From NCBI RefSeq assembly GCF_003610785.1, contig NZ_RAQQ01000009.1, positions 186,001 through 250,000 on the forward strand: a stretch of 64,000 nucleotides of DNA. Reading direction: 5' to 3'. The position numbers were made by a program, and so were the translations under genes. Position 1 is the stretch's first letter. Each line of letters starts with the position of its first letter. This document shows positions 56,974 to 64,000 of this stretch, piece by piece. Source of the DNA: Micromonospora globbae. GTDB lineage: Bacteria > Actinomycetota > Actinomycetes > Mycobacteriales > Micromonosporaceae. The notes beneath the pieces are model-generated. The model was given only the letters and a program-made list of their open reading frames with translations. It searched no databases and was not told where the DNA came from.

Positions 56974-57002
56974 TGGACAGGAACAGTTAACAGTCTTAAT
57001 AA
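56974..57002 (+). promoter_or_regulatory. AT-rich promoter of the first chitinase gene
   Basis: TGGACA (56974-56979) and TAATAA (56997-57002) are 17 bp apart in a conspicuously AT-rich island. ACAG recurs at 56967, 56977, 56983 and 56990, possible direct repeats for a chitin-responsive regulator. Confidence 0.5.
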
Positions 57003-57052
57003 TAAGCGCCAACGTTGACGTCCGTGGATGTCTTTCGGCAGTGGAGGGTCGC

Positions 57053-58468
57053 ATGAGACGTGCCAGATACCTCGTCCTGTCCCTGGTCACCGCGCTGGTC
57101 GCGGCGCTCGGCGCGGCCTGGGTGACGCTGCCCGCGTACGCCGCCGGGGCGACCGCGAGCTTCGTGAAGACCGCCGACTGGGGGACCGGCTGGGAGGGGA
57201 GGTACACGATCACCAACGGCGGCGGGACGCCCGTCACGGGGTGGACGGTCAGCTTCGAGCTGCCGCCCGGCACCACCGTCGGCAGCTACTGGGACGCGCT
57301 GCTCACCACCTCCGGGCAGAGGTACACCTTCACCAACCGGTCCTGGAACGGCAGCATCGCGCCGGGCGCCTCCGTCTCCTTCGGCTTCCTCGGCAACGGC
57401 AGCAGCTCGCCCGCCAACTGCCAGCTCAACGGCGCACCCTGCGGAGGCGGCACACCGACCACGCCGCCCACCACCACGCCACCGCCCACCACGCCGCCGC
57501 CCACCACGCCGCCGCCGACCACGCCGCCGCCGACCACGCTGCCGCCGACCACGCCGCCGCCGACCACCGGCCTGCCCGCCCACGTGCTCACCGGCTACTG
57601 GCACAACTTCGACAACCCGGCCGTCGAGCTGCGGCTGCGGGACGTGCCCGCCGAGTACGACCTGGTGGCGGTCGCCTTCGCCGAGGCCACGGCCACCCCC
57701 GGCGCGGTCACGTTCGCCGTCGACCCCGGCCTCTCCGCCGCGCTCGGCGGCTACACCGACGCGGACTTCACGGCGGACGTACGGACCCTCCAGAGCCGGG
57801 GCAAGAAGGTGATCATCTCGGTCGGCGGCGAGACCGGCCGGGTGTCGGTCAACGACGCCGCCTCGGCCGTCGCGTTCAGCGACTCCGTGTACGCCCTGAT
57901 CCAGCGGTACGGCTTCGACGGCGTCGACATCGACCTGGAGAACGGACTGAACCCGACGTACATGGCGCAGGCGTTGCGCGCCCTGCGGGCGAAGGCGGGC
58001 GCCGGCCTGATCATCGCGATGGCCCCCCAGACCATCGACATGCAGTCACCCGCCGGCAGCTACTTCAAGCTGGCGCTCGACATCCGCGACATCCTCACCG
58101 TGGTCAACACCCAGTACTACAACTCCGGCGCGATGCTCGGCTGCGACCACAACGCCGCGTACCCGCAGGGCACCGTGAACTTCATCGTGGCGCTCGCCTG
58201 CATCCAGCTGGAGGCCGGACTCCGCCCGGACCAGGTGGGGCTCGGCCTGCCCGCCGGGCCGGGCGCGGCCGGCGGCGGCATCGTGGCGCCCAGCGTGGTC
58301 AACGCGGCCCTGGACTGCCTGACCCGGGGCACCAACTGCGGCAGCTTCCGCCCGCCGCGCACCTACCCGGGCCTCCGCGGCGCGATGACCTGGTCGATCA
58401 ACTGGGACGTCACCAACGGCAACGGCTTCGCCCGCACCGTGGCGCCGCACCTCGACACCCTGCCCTGA
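57053..58468 (+). CDS. secreted GH18 chitinase with N-terminal CBM2
   Basis: A 471-residue exported chitinase. The signal peptide (about 1-30) is followed by a CBM2-type module (about 31-130: FVKTADWGTGWEGRYTITNGG, GSYWDALLTTSGQ, NRSWNGSIAPGAS). A linker of repeated TPPPTT units (about 137-172) joins it to the GH18 domain, where the DxxDxDxE motif is intact as DGVDIDLEN (acid Glu about 296). It resembles the Streptomyces chitinase group with VVNTQYYNSGAMLGC. The ATG at 57053 follows GGAGGG. It cleaves chitin outside the cell. An AT-rich promoter lies upstream, and a related chitinase gene follows. Confidence 0.95.
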   Translation: MRRARYLVLSLVTALVAALGAAWVTLPAYAAGATASFVKTADWGTGWEGRYTITNGGGTPVTGWTVSFELPPGTTVGSYWDALLTTSGQRYTFTNRSWNGSIAPGASVSFGFLGNGSSSPANCQLNGAPCGGGTPTTPPTTTPPPTTPPPTTPPPTTPPPTTLPPTTPPPTTGLPAHVLTGYWHNFDNPAVELRLRDVPAEYDLVAVAFAEATATPGAVTFAVDPGLSAALGGYTDADFTADVRTLQSRGKKVIISVGGETGRVSVNDAASAVAFSDSVYALIQRYGFDGVDIDLENGLNPTYMAQALRALRAKAGAGLIIAMAPQTIDMQSPAGSYFKLALDIRDILTVVNTQYYNSGAMLGCDHNAAYPQGTVNFIVALACIQLEAGLRPDQVGLGLPAGPGAAGGGIVAPSVVNAALDCLTRGTNCGSFRPPRTYPGLRGAMTWSINWDVTNGNGFARTVAPHLDTLP

Positions 58469-58470
58469 CC

Positions 58471-58569
58471 GCACCGCCCCGGCCCGCCCGCGCGGGCCGG
58501 CGCACCGCCCCGGCCGGCCCGCGCGGGCCGGCGCACCACCCTCCTGCCGGCCTGCCCCTGCGGGCCGGC
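58471..58569. repeat. 31-bp tandem repeats with hairpins between chitinase genes
   Basis: Two 31-bp units (58471-58501, 58502-58532) are near-identical, and a degenerate third follows to about 58569. Each contains a GC-rich palindrome around CCCGCGCGGG. They may act as stacked terminators or mRNA-stabilising hairpins. Confidence 0.75.
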
Positions 58570-58629
58570 GCCACCCCCGCCCGCAGGGCGGGCCACACCC
58601 CCACCACCAGCGGTCCCAGGAGGCCACCC

Positions 58630-60192
58630 GTGAAACTCCGTCCCCCACGCGCGGCGACGTTCGCCGCCGCGCTGGCCGCCGCCCTGGTCGCGGCCACCGT
58701 CGTGGCGCCGCCACCGGCGTCGGCCGCCACCGCCGCCTTCGTCCGCACCGCCAGCTGGAGCACCGGGTACGAGGCGAAGTTCACCGTCACCAACGACACG
58801 GCCACCACGATCACCTCGTGGAACGTCCAGTTCGACCTGCCGGCCGGCAGCACCGTCGGCTCGTACTGGGACGCGCTGCTGACCACCTCCGGTCAGCACG
58901 TCACCGCGGTCAACCGGTCCTGGAACGGCACGCTCGCGCCCGGTGCGAGCACCACCTTCGGGTTCATCGTCGCCGGCACGGGCGACCCGACCAACTGCAC
59001 GGTCAACGGCGGCCCCTGCGGCGGCGGAGGCCCCGGCCCGGGCACCCCCGGCGCCCCGAGCGGCCTGCGGGTCACCGGCACCACCACGTCGTCGGTCTCG
59101 CTCGCGTGGAACGCCTCCAGCGGCACCGTCACGGGCTACCGGGTGTACGAGGGCTCGACCGTGCGGGCCACCGTCACCGGCACGAGCGCCACCGTCTCCG
59201 GACTGGCGGCCTGCTCGGCGCACAGCTACACCGTGGCGGCGTACAACTCGGCCGGCGAGTCGGCGCGGTCGGCGCCCGTGTCGGCGACCACCTCCGGCTG
59301 CACCGGCGGTGGCGGCCCGATGGCGGCCGCGCCCTACCTCTACCCCGGCTGGGGCGACCCGCCCGCACCGGCCACGGTCATGGGCGCCACGGGGATCCGC
59401 TGGTTCACCATCGCCTTCATCCTCTCCGGCGGCGGCTGCACCCCGGCCTGGGACGGCTCCGGCCCGCTCACCGGCGGCACCCACGCCGCCACCATCGCCG
59501 CCATCCGGGCCGCGGGCGGCGACGTCATCCCGTCCATCGGCGGCTGGAGCGGCAACAAGCTCGGCCCGAACTGTTCGTCGGCGCAGGCGCTGGCCGGGGC
59601 GTACCAGCAGGTCATCGACGCGTACGGGCTGCGGGCCATCGACGTCGACATCGAGAACAGCGACGAGTTCGAGAACGAGGTGGTGCAGGACCGCATCCTC
59701 GGCGCGCTCAAGATCGTCAAGCAGAACAACCCGGGGCTGAAGACCATCATCACCTTCGGCACGGCGACCACCGGCCCGACGTACTGGGGCACCCGGCTGG
59801 TCAACCGGGCCGCCGCGCTCGGGGCGGACATCGACGTGTTCACCATCATGCCGTTCAACTTCGGCGGCGGCGCGAACATGTACCAGAGCACCGTCAGCGC
59901 GGCCGAGGGGCTGAAGAACACTCTGAAGAGCGCGTTCGGCTGGTCCGACGCCACGGCGTACGCCCACATGGGGATCTCCGGGATGAACGGGCTCTCCGAC
60001 CAACAGGAGCTGACCTCGCCGGCCACCTGGACGCAGATCCGTGACTGGGCGGAGGCTCGCTCGCTGGCCCGGTTCACGTTCTGGTCGGTCAACCGGGACC
60101 GGCCCTGCCCCGGCGGGGGAGTCGTCGCCCACTGCTCGGGCATCGCCCAGAACACGTGGGAGTTCACCTCGATCACCGCCCAGTACGGCTGA
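58630..60192 (+). CDS. secreted GH18 chitinase with CBM2 and fibronectin type III domain
   Basis: A 520-residue exported protein. The signal peptide ends near ASAA (about 34). A CBM2-type module (about 35-135) is closely similar to that of the preceding chitinase. A fibronectin III domain (about 142-222: PSGLRVTGTTTSSVSLAWNASSG in pattern) follows. The GH18 domain (about 230-520) has the catalytic sequence AIDVDIEN (Glu about 343); the first Asp of the canonical DxxDxDxE is Arg, a variation seen in some bacterial chitinases. The GTG at 58630 follows AGGAGG. Modular duplication from the neighbour is likely. It should act with it on chitin. Confidence 0.94.
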   Translation: MKLRPPRAATFAAALAAALVAATVVAPPPASAATAAFVRTASWSTGYEAKFTVTNDTATTITSWNVQFDLPAGSTVGSYWDALLTTSGQHVTAVNRSWNGTLAPGASTTFGFIVAGTGDPTNCTVNGGPCGGGGPGPGTPGAPSGLRVTGTTTSSVSLAWNASSGTVTGYRVYEGSTVRATVTGTSATVSGLAACSAHSYTVAAYNSAGESARSAPVSATTSGCTGGGGPMAAAPYLYPGWGDPPAPATVMGATGIRWFTIAFILSGGGCTPAWDGSGPLTGGTHAATIAAIRAAGGDVIPSIGGWSGNKLGPNCSSAQALAGAYQQVIDAYGLRAIDVDIENSDEFENEVVQDRILGALKIVKQNNPGLKTIITFGTATTGPTYWGTRLVNRAAALGADIDVFTIMPFNFGGGANMYQSTVSAAEGLKNTLKSAFGWSDATAYAHMGISGMNGLSDQQELTSPATWTQIRDWAEARSLARFTFWSVNRDRPCPGGGVVAHCSGIAQNTWEFTSITAQYG

Positions 60193-60194
60193 GC

Positions 60195-60211
60195 GGCACG
60201 CGGCGCGTGCC
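60195..60211 (+). terminator. short hairpin after the second chitinase
   Basis: GGCACGC-ggc-GCGTGCC begins two bases after the stop codon. It is a plausible weak terminator. Confidence 0.5.
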
Positions 60212-60235
60212 ACACCGGCCCCACCGGACATCCCG

Positions 60236-60907
60236 TCAGCGACCGGCGGTCACCGACCGCCGGTCGCGGCGCGCGCCCCGGCGGCGGACCTTCTTCACCA
60301 CCCAGAGCGCGATCATGACGGCGAACACGGCGAGGATGCCGTAGTCGAACCAGGTGCTGTAACGCTCGACCTGCTGCCAGCGGGAGCCCAGGGCGTACCC
60401 GCCGCCCACGAAGAGGGCGTTCCAGACGCCGCTGCCGAGCGTGGTCAGCGTGACGAACCGGACCAGCGGCATCCGGTTCGCCCCGGCCGGTACGGACACC
60501 AGGCTGCGCACCACCGGCATCATCCGGCCGAAGAAGACGGCCCAGTTGCCGTACCGCTCGAACCAGCGGTCGGCGCGCTCCAGGTCGTCCAGGTCCACGA
60601 GTGGCAGCCGGTCGAGCCACCGCTTGAGCCGGTCCTCACCCACGACGGCGCCGATCCAGTAGAGGACGAGCGCGCCCGCCAGCGATCCGGCGGTGGCGGC
60701 GAGCCCCACGACGACCACGTTGAACCGGCCCTCGCCGGCCAGGAAACCGGCCAGGGCCAGGACGATCTCGCTCGGGATCGGCGGGACGACGCTCTCCAGG
60801 GCCACCAGCAGCGCCACGCCGACCAGCCCGGCCGCGTCGATCACCCCGGCCACCCAGCCGGTCAGCCCGCCGAGCTGGGTCGGGTCGACGTCCTGGGCCA
60901 GTGACAT
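60236..60907 (-). CDS. DedA family membrane protein
   Basis: A 223-residue polytopic protein of the DedA/SNARE-associated superfamily, now linked to flipping of undecaprenyl phosphate or other lipids. Visible marks are LESVVPPIPSEIVLALAGFLA with the acidic and Pro residues of the re-entrant loop, YWIGAVVGEDRLKRW, and the FFGRMMPVVRSLVSVPAGANRMP signature with conserved Arg. A basic C-terminus ends RRRGARRDRRSVTAGR. The final codons form a perfect 13-bp inverted repeat (60239-60267). Upstream genes are unrelated. The specific lipid is unknown. Confidence 0.95.
   Translation of the reverse strand: MSLAQDVDPTQLGGLTGWVAGVIDAAGLVGVALLVALESVVPPIPSEIVLALAGFLAGEGRFNVVVVGLAATAGSLAGALVLYWIGAVVGEDRLKRWLDRLPLVDLDDLERADRWFERYGNWAVFFGRMMPVVRSLVSVPAGANRMPLVRFVTLTTLGSGVWNALFVGGGYALGSRWQQVERYSTWFDYGILAVFAVMIALWVVKKVRRRGARRDRRSVTAGR
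60239..60267 (-). terminator. hairpin within the last codons of dedA
   Basis: GCGACCGGCGGTC-acc-GACCGCCGGTCGC is perfect over 13 bp and sits entirely inside the end of the coding sequence, next to the stop. It could serve as a terminator for both convergent genes. Confidence 0.55.
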
Positions 60908-60985
60908 GACGATCCTCTCCGCGGCGACGGGGATCGCACCTCCGTACCCCGTGGCGCGGATGTCACACCTCGCGTACGGCCGCCG

Positions 60986-61591
60986 TCACTCCTGCGGGTG
61001 CAGCGCGGCGTCGGCCGGCCCCCGGCGCCAGCCGGTGAACCGCACCCGCAGCCCGCCCCGGCTCGGCGAGCAGCAGAAGGGACCGGCGACCGCCTCCGCC
61101 TCCGGTGCCAGCGGGGCGAGCCGGACCAGCCGCCACGGCTCGCCGGCCACCCGCGCGCGGACGGTGAGCGCGTCGCCCGCCCGGCTGGCCCGGACGGTCA
61201 CCTCGCGCCCGGCCCACTCCGGCACCGGGGCCACCGACCAGTCCGACACCTCCCGGGTCACCACCGCACCGACCTGCGGCGCGCCGTCACTGACCTCCAC
61301 GCCGGCCTTGATCCAGTTCCGCTCGTCCACCCGCACCAGAACGCCGGCCTGGTCGAACTGCTCCGTCCACTCCAGCCGGAAGCTCACCTCCATGGCCGTG
61401 CCGGCCGGCAGCGGGGCCAGCAGCGCCGGGGCGTCGTCGTGCACGAAGCCGTAGCTCGTGTGCCGCCACAGGTCGCTGCCGGCGGTCGGCTCCACGACCA
61501 GCCCGCCGTCGGGCGTACGCTCGGTCCGGACCGGCGGGCGCAGCCACGCCCCGGCGGACCAGTCGACCGGCTCGGTGTGGGGTGTCTCCAT
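60986..61591 (-). CDS. DUF1349 family protein (concanavalin-like fold)
   Basis: A 201-residue soluble protein of the DUF1349 family. It has DLWRHTSYGFVHDDAPAL, MEVSFRLEWTEQFDQAGVLVRVDERNWIKAGVEV in general pattern, then DWSVAPVPEW and a C-terminal GPFCCSPSRGGLRVRF. The fold is related to the C-terminal lectin-like domain of beta-xylosidases, but no catalytic activity is established. The ATG at 61591 lies seven bases after a TACCGT -10 box, so it is probably leaderless; an in-frame GTG three codons earlier is the alternative. It is divergent from the GH13 enzyme. Confidence 0.88.
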   Translation of the reverse strand: METPHTEPVDWSAGAWLRPPVRTERTPDGGLVVEPTAGSDLWRHTSYGFVHDDAPALLAPLPAGTAMEVSFRLEWTEQFDQAGVLVRVDERNWIKAGVEVSDGAPQVGAVVTREVSDWSVAPVPEWAGREVTVRASRAGDALTVRARVAGEPWRLVRLAPLAPEAEAVAGPFCCSPSRGGLRVRFTGWRRGPADAALHPQE

Positions 61592-61598
61592 GATCGGC

Positions 61599-61604
61599 AC
61601 GGTA
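61599..61604 (-). promoter_or_regulatory. -10 element TACCGT, leaderless start
   Basis: On the minus strand TACCGT ends seven bases before the DUF1349 ATG at 61591. Confidence 0.5.
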
Positions 61605-61660
61605 CCCTCGCTGACCCGTCGCCGTTTGCCCGGGCGACGGATCGGAAAAGACAACGGGGC

Positions 61661-63307
61661 ATGGGCGACAGGTGGTACTCGGAGGCGGTCGTCTACTGCC
61701 TCGACATCGACACGTTCGCGGACTCCGACGGTGACGGCGTCGGTGACATCCAGGGGCTCATCGGCCGGTTGGACTACCTCGCCCGGCTCGGCGTCACCTG
61801 CCTCTGGCTGCACCCGATCCACCCCTCGCCGAACCGGGACGACGGCTACGACGCCACCGACTTCTACAACGTGGACCCGCGCTTCGGCACCCTCGGGGAC
61901 TTCGCCGAACTGCTGCACCAGGCTCGCAACCGGGGCATCCGGGTGATCATCGACCTGGTGGTCAACCACACCTCCGACGAGCACCCCTGGTTCCAGTCGG
62001 CGCGTTCCTCACCGGACTCGCCGTACCGCGACTGGTACGTCTGGTCCGCCGAGGAGCCCCCGGACCGCCGGCAGGGCATGGTCTTCCCCGGCGAGCAGCG
62101 GGAGACCTGGTCGTACGACCGGACGGCCCGGGCCTGGTACTACCACCGCTTCTACCGCTTCCAGCCCGACCTCAACATGGCCAACCCGGCGGTGCGGGCC
62201 GAGGTCAAGAAGATCATGTCGTTCTGGCTCCAGCTCGGCGTCTCCGGGTTCCGGATGGACGCCGTGCCGTTCATCATCGAACTCACCGAGCCGGGCAACG
62301 CGAACTCCCCGAAGGACCTGGACCTCCTCACCGAGTTCCGCCAGCACGTCCAGTGGCGCCGGGGCGACGCGATCCTGCTCGCGGAGGCGAACGTCGAACC
62401 GGACCAGCTGCCCGTCTACTTCGGAGACAGCGGCGGGTCCGCCAACCGCCTGCACATGCTGTTCGACTTCATGCTCAACGGGCGGCTGATGCTCGCGCTG
62501 GCCCGGCAGGACCCGGAGCCGGTGATCGAGGCACTGCGGGACACGCCCGCCCTGCCCGTCGGCGCGCAGTGGGCCACCTTCCTGCGCAACCACGACGAGA
62601 TCGACCTGTCCCGGCTCACCGCCGAGCAGCGCAACCAGGTGTACGCGCAGTTCGGCCCGGACGAGGACATGCGCATCTACGACCGGGGCATCCGGCGGCG
62701 GCTCGCCCCGATGCTCGGCAACGACCGGCGGCGCATCGAGATGGCGTACGCCCTCCAGTTCTCGCTGCGCGGCACGCCGGTGCTGCGCTACGGCGAGGAG
62801 ATCGGGATGGGTGAGGACCTGTCCCTGCCGGGCCGGCAGGCGATCCGTACCCCCATGCAGTGGTCGTTCAAGGAGAACGCCGGCTTCTCCACGGCGCCGC
62901 CCGACAAGCTGGTCCGTCCCGTCATCGACAAGGGCGAGTACGGCTACCAGACGGTCAACGTCACCGCCCAGCGCCGCGACCCGAGGTCCCTGCTCGCCTG
63001 GTTCGAGCGCATGATCCGTACGCTGCGCGAGGCCCCGGAGATCGGGTCCGGGTCGACCACCCACATCGACGTCCCCATGCCGCCGGGTGTGCTCGCGCAC
63101 CGCGCCGACGGACCGACCGGGACCATGGTCTTCCTGCACAACCTCGGCACCGAGGACGTGGAGGTGGACCTCAGCCTGCTCCAGCCGGAGGCGGACCAGC
63201 CGATCGACGTGCTCAGCGACCGTGGCTACGGCGACGTGGGCAAGCTCGAACGCCTCCAACTGGCCGGCTACGGCTACCGCTGGATCCGGCTGCGCCGGGG
63301 CTGCTGA
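61661..63307 (+). CDS. GH13 alpha-glucosyl enzyme, trehalose synthase-like
   Basis: A 548-residue enzyme of the alpha-amylase superfamily. The opening WYSEAVVYCLDIDTFADSDGDGVGD and the DDGYDATDFYNVDPRFGTLGDF block resemble trehalose synthases (maltose-trehalose isomerase). Catalytic residues are Asp in SGFRMDAVPF (about 201), Glu in LLAEANVEPD (about 243) and Asp in LRNHDEIDL (about 311). It is a little shorter than typical TreS and has no maltokinase fusion. There is no signal peptide, so it is cytoplasmic. It may also be an oligo-alpha-glucosidase. It starts 70 bp from the divergent DUF1349 gene. Confidence 0.9.
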   Translation: MGDRWYSEAVVYCLDIDTFADSDGDGVGDIQGLIGRLDYLARLGVTCLWLHPIHPSPNRDDGYDATDFYNVDPRFGTLGDFAELLHQARNRGIRVIIDLVVNHTSDEHPWFQSARSSPDSPYRDWYVWSAEEPPDRRQGMVFPGEQRETWSYDRTARAWYYHRFYRFQPDLNMANPAVRAEVKKIMSFWLQLGVSGFRMDAVPFIIELTEPGNANSPKDLDLLTEFRQHVQWRRGDAILLAEANVEPDQLPVYFGDSGGSANRLHMLFDFMLNGRLMLALARQDPEPVIEALRDTPALPVGAQWATFLRNHDEIDLSRLTAEQRNQVYAQFGPDEDMRIYDRGIRRRLAPMLGNDRRRIEMAYALQFSLRGTPVLRYGEEIGMGEDLSLPGRQAIRTPMQWSFKENAGFSTAPPDKLVRPVIDKGEYGYQTVNVTAQRRDPRSLLAWFERMIRTLREAPEIGSGSTTHIDVPMPPGVLAHRADGPTGTMVFLHNLGTEDVEVDLSLLQPEADQPIDVLSDRGYGDVGKLERLQLAGYGYRWIRLRRGC

Positions 63308-63377
63308 CGCGGGCCTGACGCCGGCCGGCGGGTGGGGCTAAGCTCCTTCGATCGAGCCAAGTTACCGGGAGGTAGTC

Positions 63378-64000
63378 ATGTCGGAGGAGCCCCGCGTCGC
63401 CATCGTCACCGGAGCCGCGCGCGGCATCGGTGCGGCCACCGCCCGCCGGCTCGCCGCCGACGGCATGGCCGTCGCCGTGGTCGACATCGAGGAGGCGGCC
63501 ACCAAGGAGACCGTCGACGCCATCGTGGCCGCCGGGGGCCGCGCGCTCGGCGTCGGGGCGGACGTGGCGCAGCGGGGTCAGGTAAAGGCGGCGGTGGAGC
63601 GCGTCGCCGCCGAGCTCGGCGCCCCGACGGTGCTGGTCAACAACGCCGGCGTGCTCCGGGACAACCTGCTGTTCAAGATGACCGACGCCGACTGGGACAC
63701 GGTCATGGGCGTGCACCTGCGCGGCGCGTTCCTGTTCAGCCAGGCCGCCCAGCGGCACATGGTCGAGCGGAAGTGGGGGCGCATCGTCAACCTGTCCAGC
63801 ACGTCGGCGCTGGGCAACCGCGGCCAGGCCAACTACTCGGCGGCCAAGGCCGGCCTGCAGGGCTTCACCAAGACCCTCGCCATCGAGCTGGGCCCGTTCG
63901 GCGTCACGGTGAACGCGGTGGCGCCCGGGTTCATCGTCACCGACATGACCGCGGCGACCGCCGCCCGGATGAAGGTCGACTTCGCCGAGCTGCAGAAGCA
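63378..64000 (+). CDS. short-chain dehydrogenase/reductase, FabG-like (3' end outside window)
   Basis: The ATG at 63378 follows GGGAGGT. The readable 207 residues show the SDR cofactor loop TGAARGIGAATA, VVDIEEA after the second strand, NNAGVLRDNLLFKM, catalytic Ser in NLSSTSALGN and YSAAK (Tyr and Lys), then VNAVAPGFIVTDMT. It is closest in look to 3-oxoacyl-ACP reductases or acetoacetyl-CoA reductases. The Asp in VVDIE after beta-2 may favour NAD(H). About 40 residues are missing at the C-terminus. Confidence 0.93.
   Translation, partial: MSEEPRVAIVTGAARGIGAATARRLAADGMAVAVVDIEEAATKETVDAIVAAGGRALGVGADVAQRGQVKAAVERVAAELGAPTVLVNNAGVLRDNLLFKMTDADWDTVMGVHLRGAFLFSQAAQRHMVERKWGRIVNLSSTSALGNRGQANYSAAKAGLQGFTKTLAIELGPFGVTVNAVAPGFIVTDMTAATAARMKVDFAELQK

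Noticed and set aside
57028..60192. Possible single giant protein reading into the second chitinase
   Set aside because: The first part is an out-of-frame shadow of the first chitinase. A clear AGGAGG and GTG with a signal peptide at 58630 define the real start.
1..64000. tRNA or rRNA genes
   Set aside because: No cloverleaf with a TTC-loop signature or rRNA motif was recognised on reading both strands; a covariance-model scan was not possible here.

Overview
The window is high-GC actinobacterial DNA, most likely from a Micromonospora-like member of the Micromonosporaceae. The evidence is the strong GC bias at third codon positions, frequent GTG starts, a fused 2-oxoglutarate decarboxylase/dehydrogenase (kgd type), a nickel superoxide dismutase with a divergent maturation protease, lipobox lipoproteins, and CBM2-type secreted chitinases. 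The species is an inference; no rRNA or tRNA gene is visible. Nothing looks like a phage, transposon or CRISPR array. The region reads as ordinary chromosome with both conserved and accessory genes.

Layout. 1-2.7 kb: end of a GNAT gene, sodN/sodX and malic enzyme. 2.7-6 kb: an MDR oxidoreductase, two tandem paralogous lipoprotein alpha/beta hydrolases and a tiny membrane protein. 6-10.5 kb: a translationally coupled GNAT-pta-ackA operon divergent from a TetR gene across a perfect palindrome. 10.6-14.6 kb: a surface polysaccharide group (Pro/Thr-rich membrane protein, polysaccharide deacetylase-glycosyltransferase fusion, GH6 lipoprotein). 14.6-20.7 kb: DUF6104, kgd and an ABC-2 exporter. 20.8-24.9 kb: a hotdog protein, an OlsB/OlsA-like pair suggesting ornithine lipids, and a DUF4097-PadR operon. 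24.9-29.8 kb: an MprAB-PepD-like stress module (response regulator, histidine kinase, HtrA protease) and a triple-BON protein. 29.9-39.9 kb: GT4, Ser/Thr kinase, patatin, acyltransferase, CutA, a 1265-residue membrane protein and a fatty acid desaturase. 40-47.2 kb: lipoprotein, pterin dehydratase, FHA protein, a DdaH-like/RocD arginine-catabolism pair, a repeat-rich intergenic zone, an Asp/Arg-rich membrane protein and a Nei-type glycosylase. 47.3-55.4 kb: XRE regulator/FMN reductase, APH(6)-like kinase, WGR-propeller protein, flavoprotein, YbdK-type ligase, DUF6412-like and YidC-like proteins. 55.4-64 kb: a polysaccharide-degrading group (GH16, two GH18 chitinases), DedA, DUF1349, a trehalose-synthase-like GH13 enzyme and a truncated SDR.

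Two expression styles recur. Many genes are coupled by GTGA or ATGA stop/start overlaps. Another set appears leaderless, with a TAnnnT -10 element 6-8 bases before the start and no Shine-Dalgarno. The regulatory signals most worth testing are the four-fold CAG repeats at exact 11-bp spacing that precede both the response regulator gene and the htrA gene, the TetR, PadR and LacI-type palindromes, and several intergenic repeats: a 13-bp-arm palindrome, a 17-bp x5 array joined to a hairpin, and a 38-bp array.
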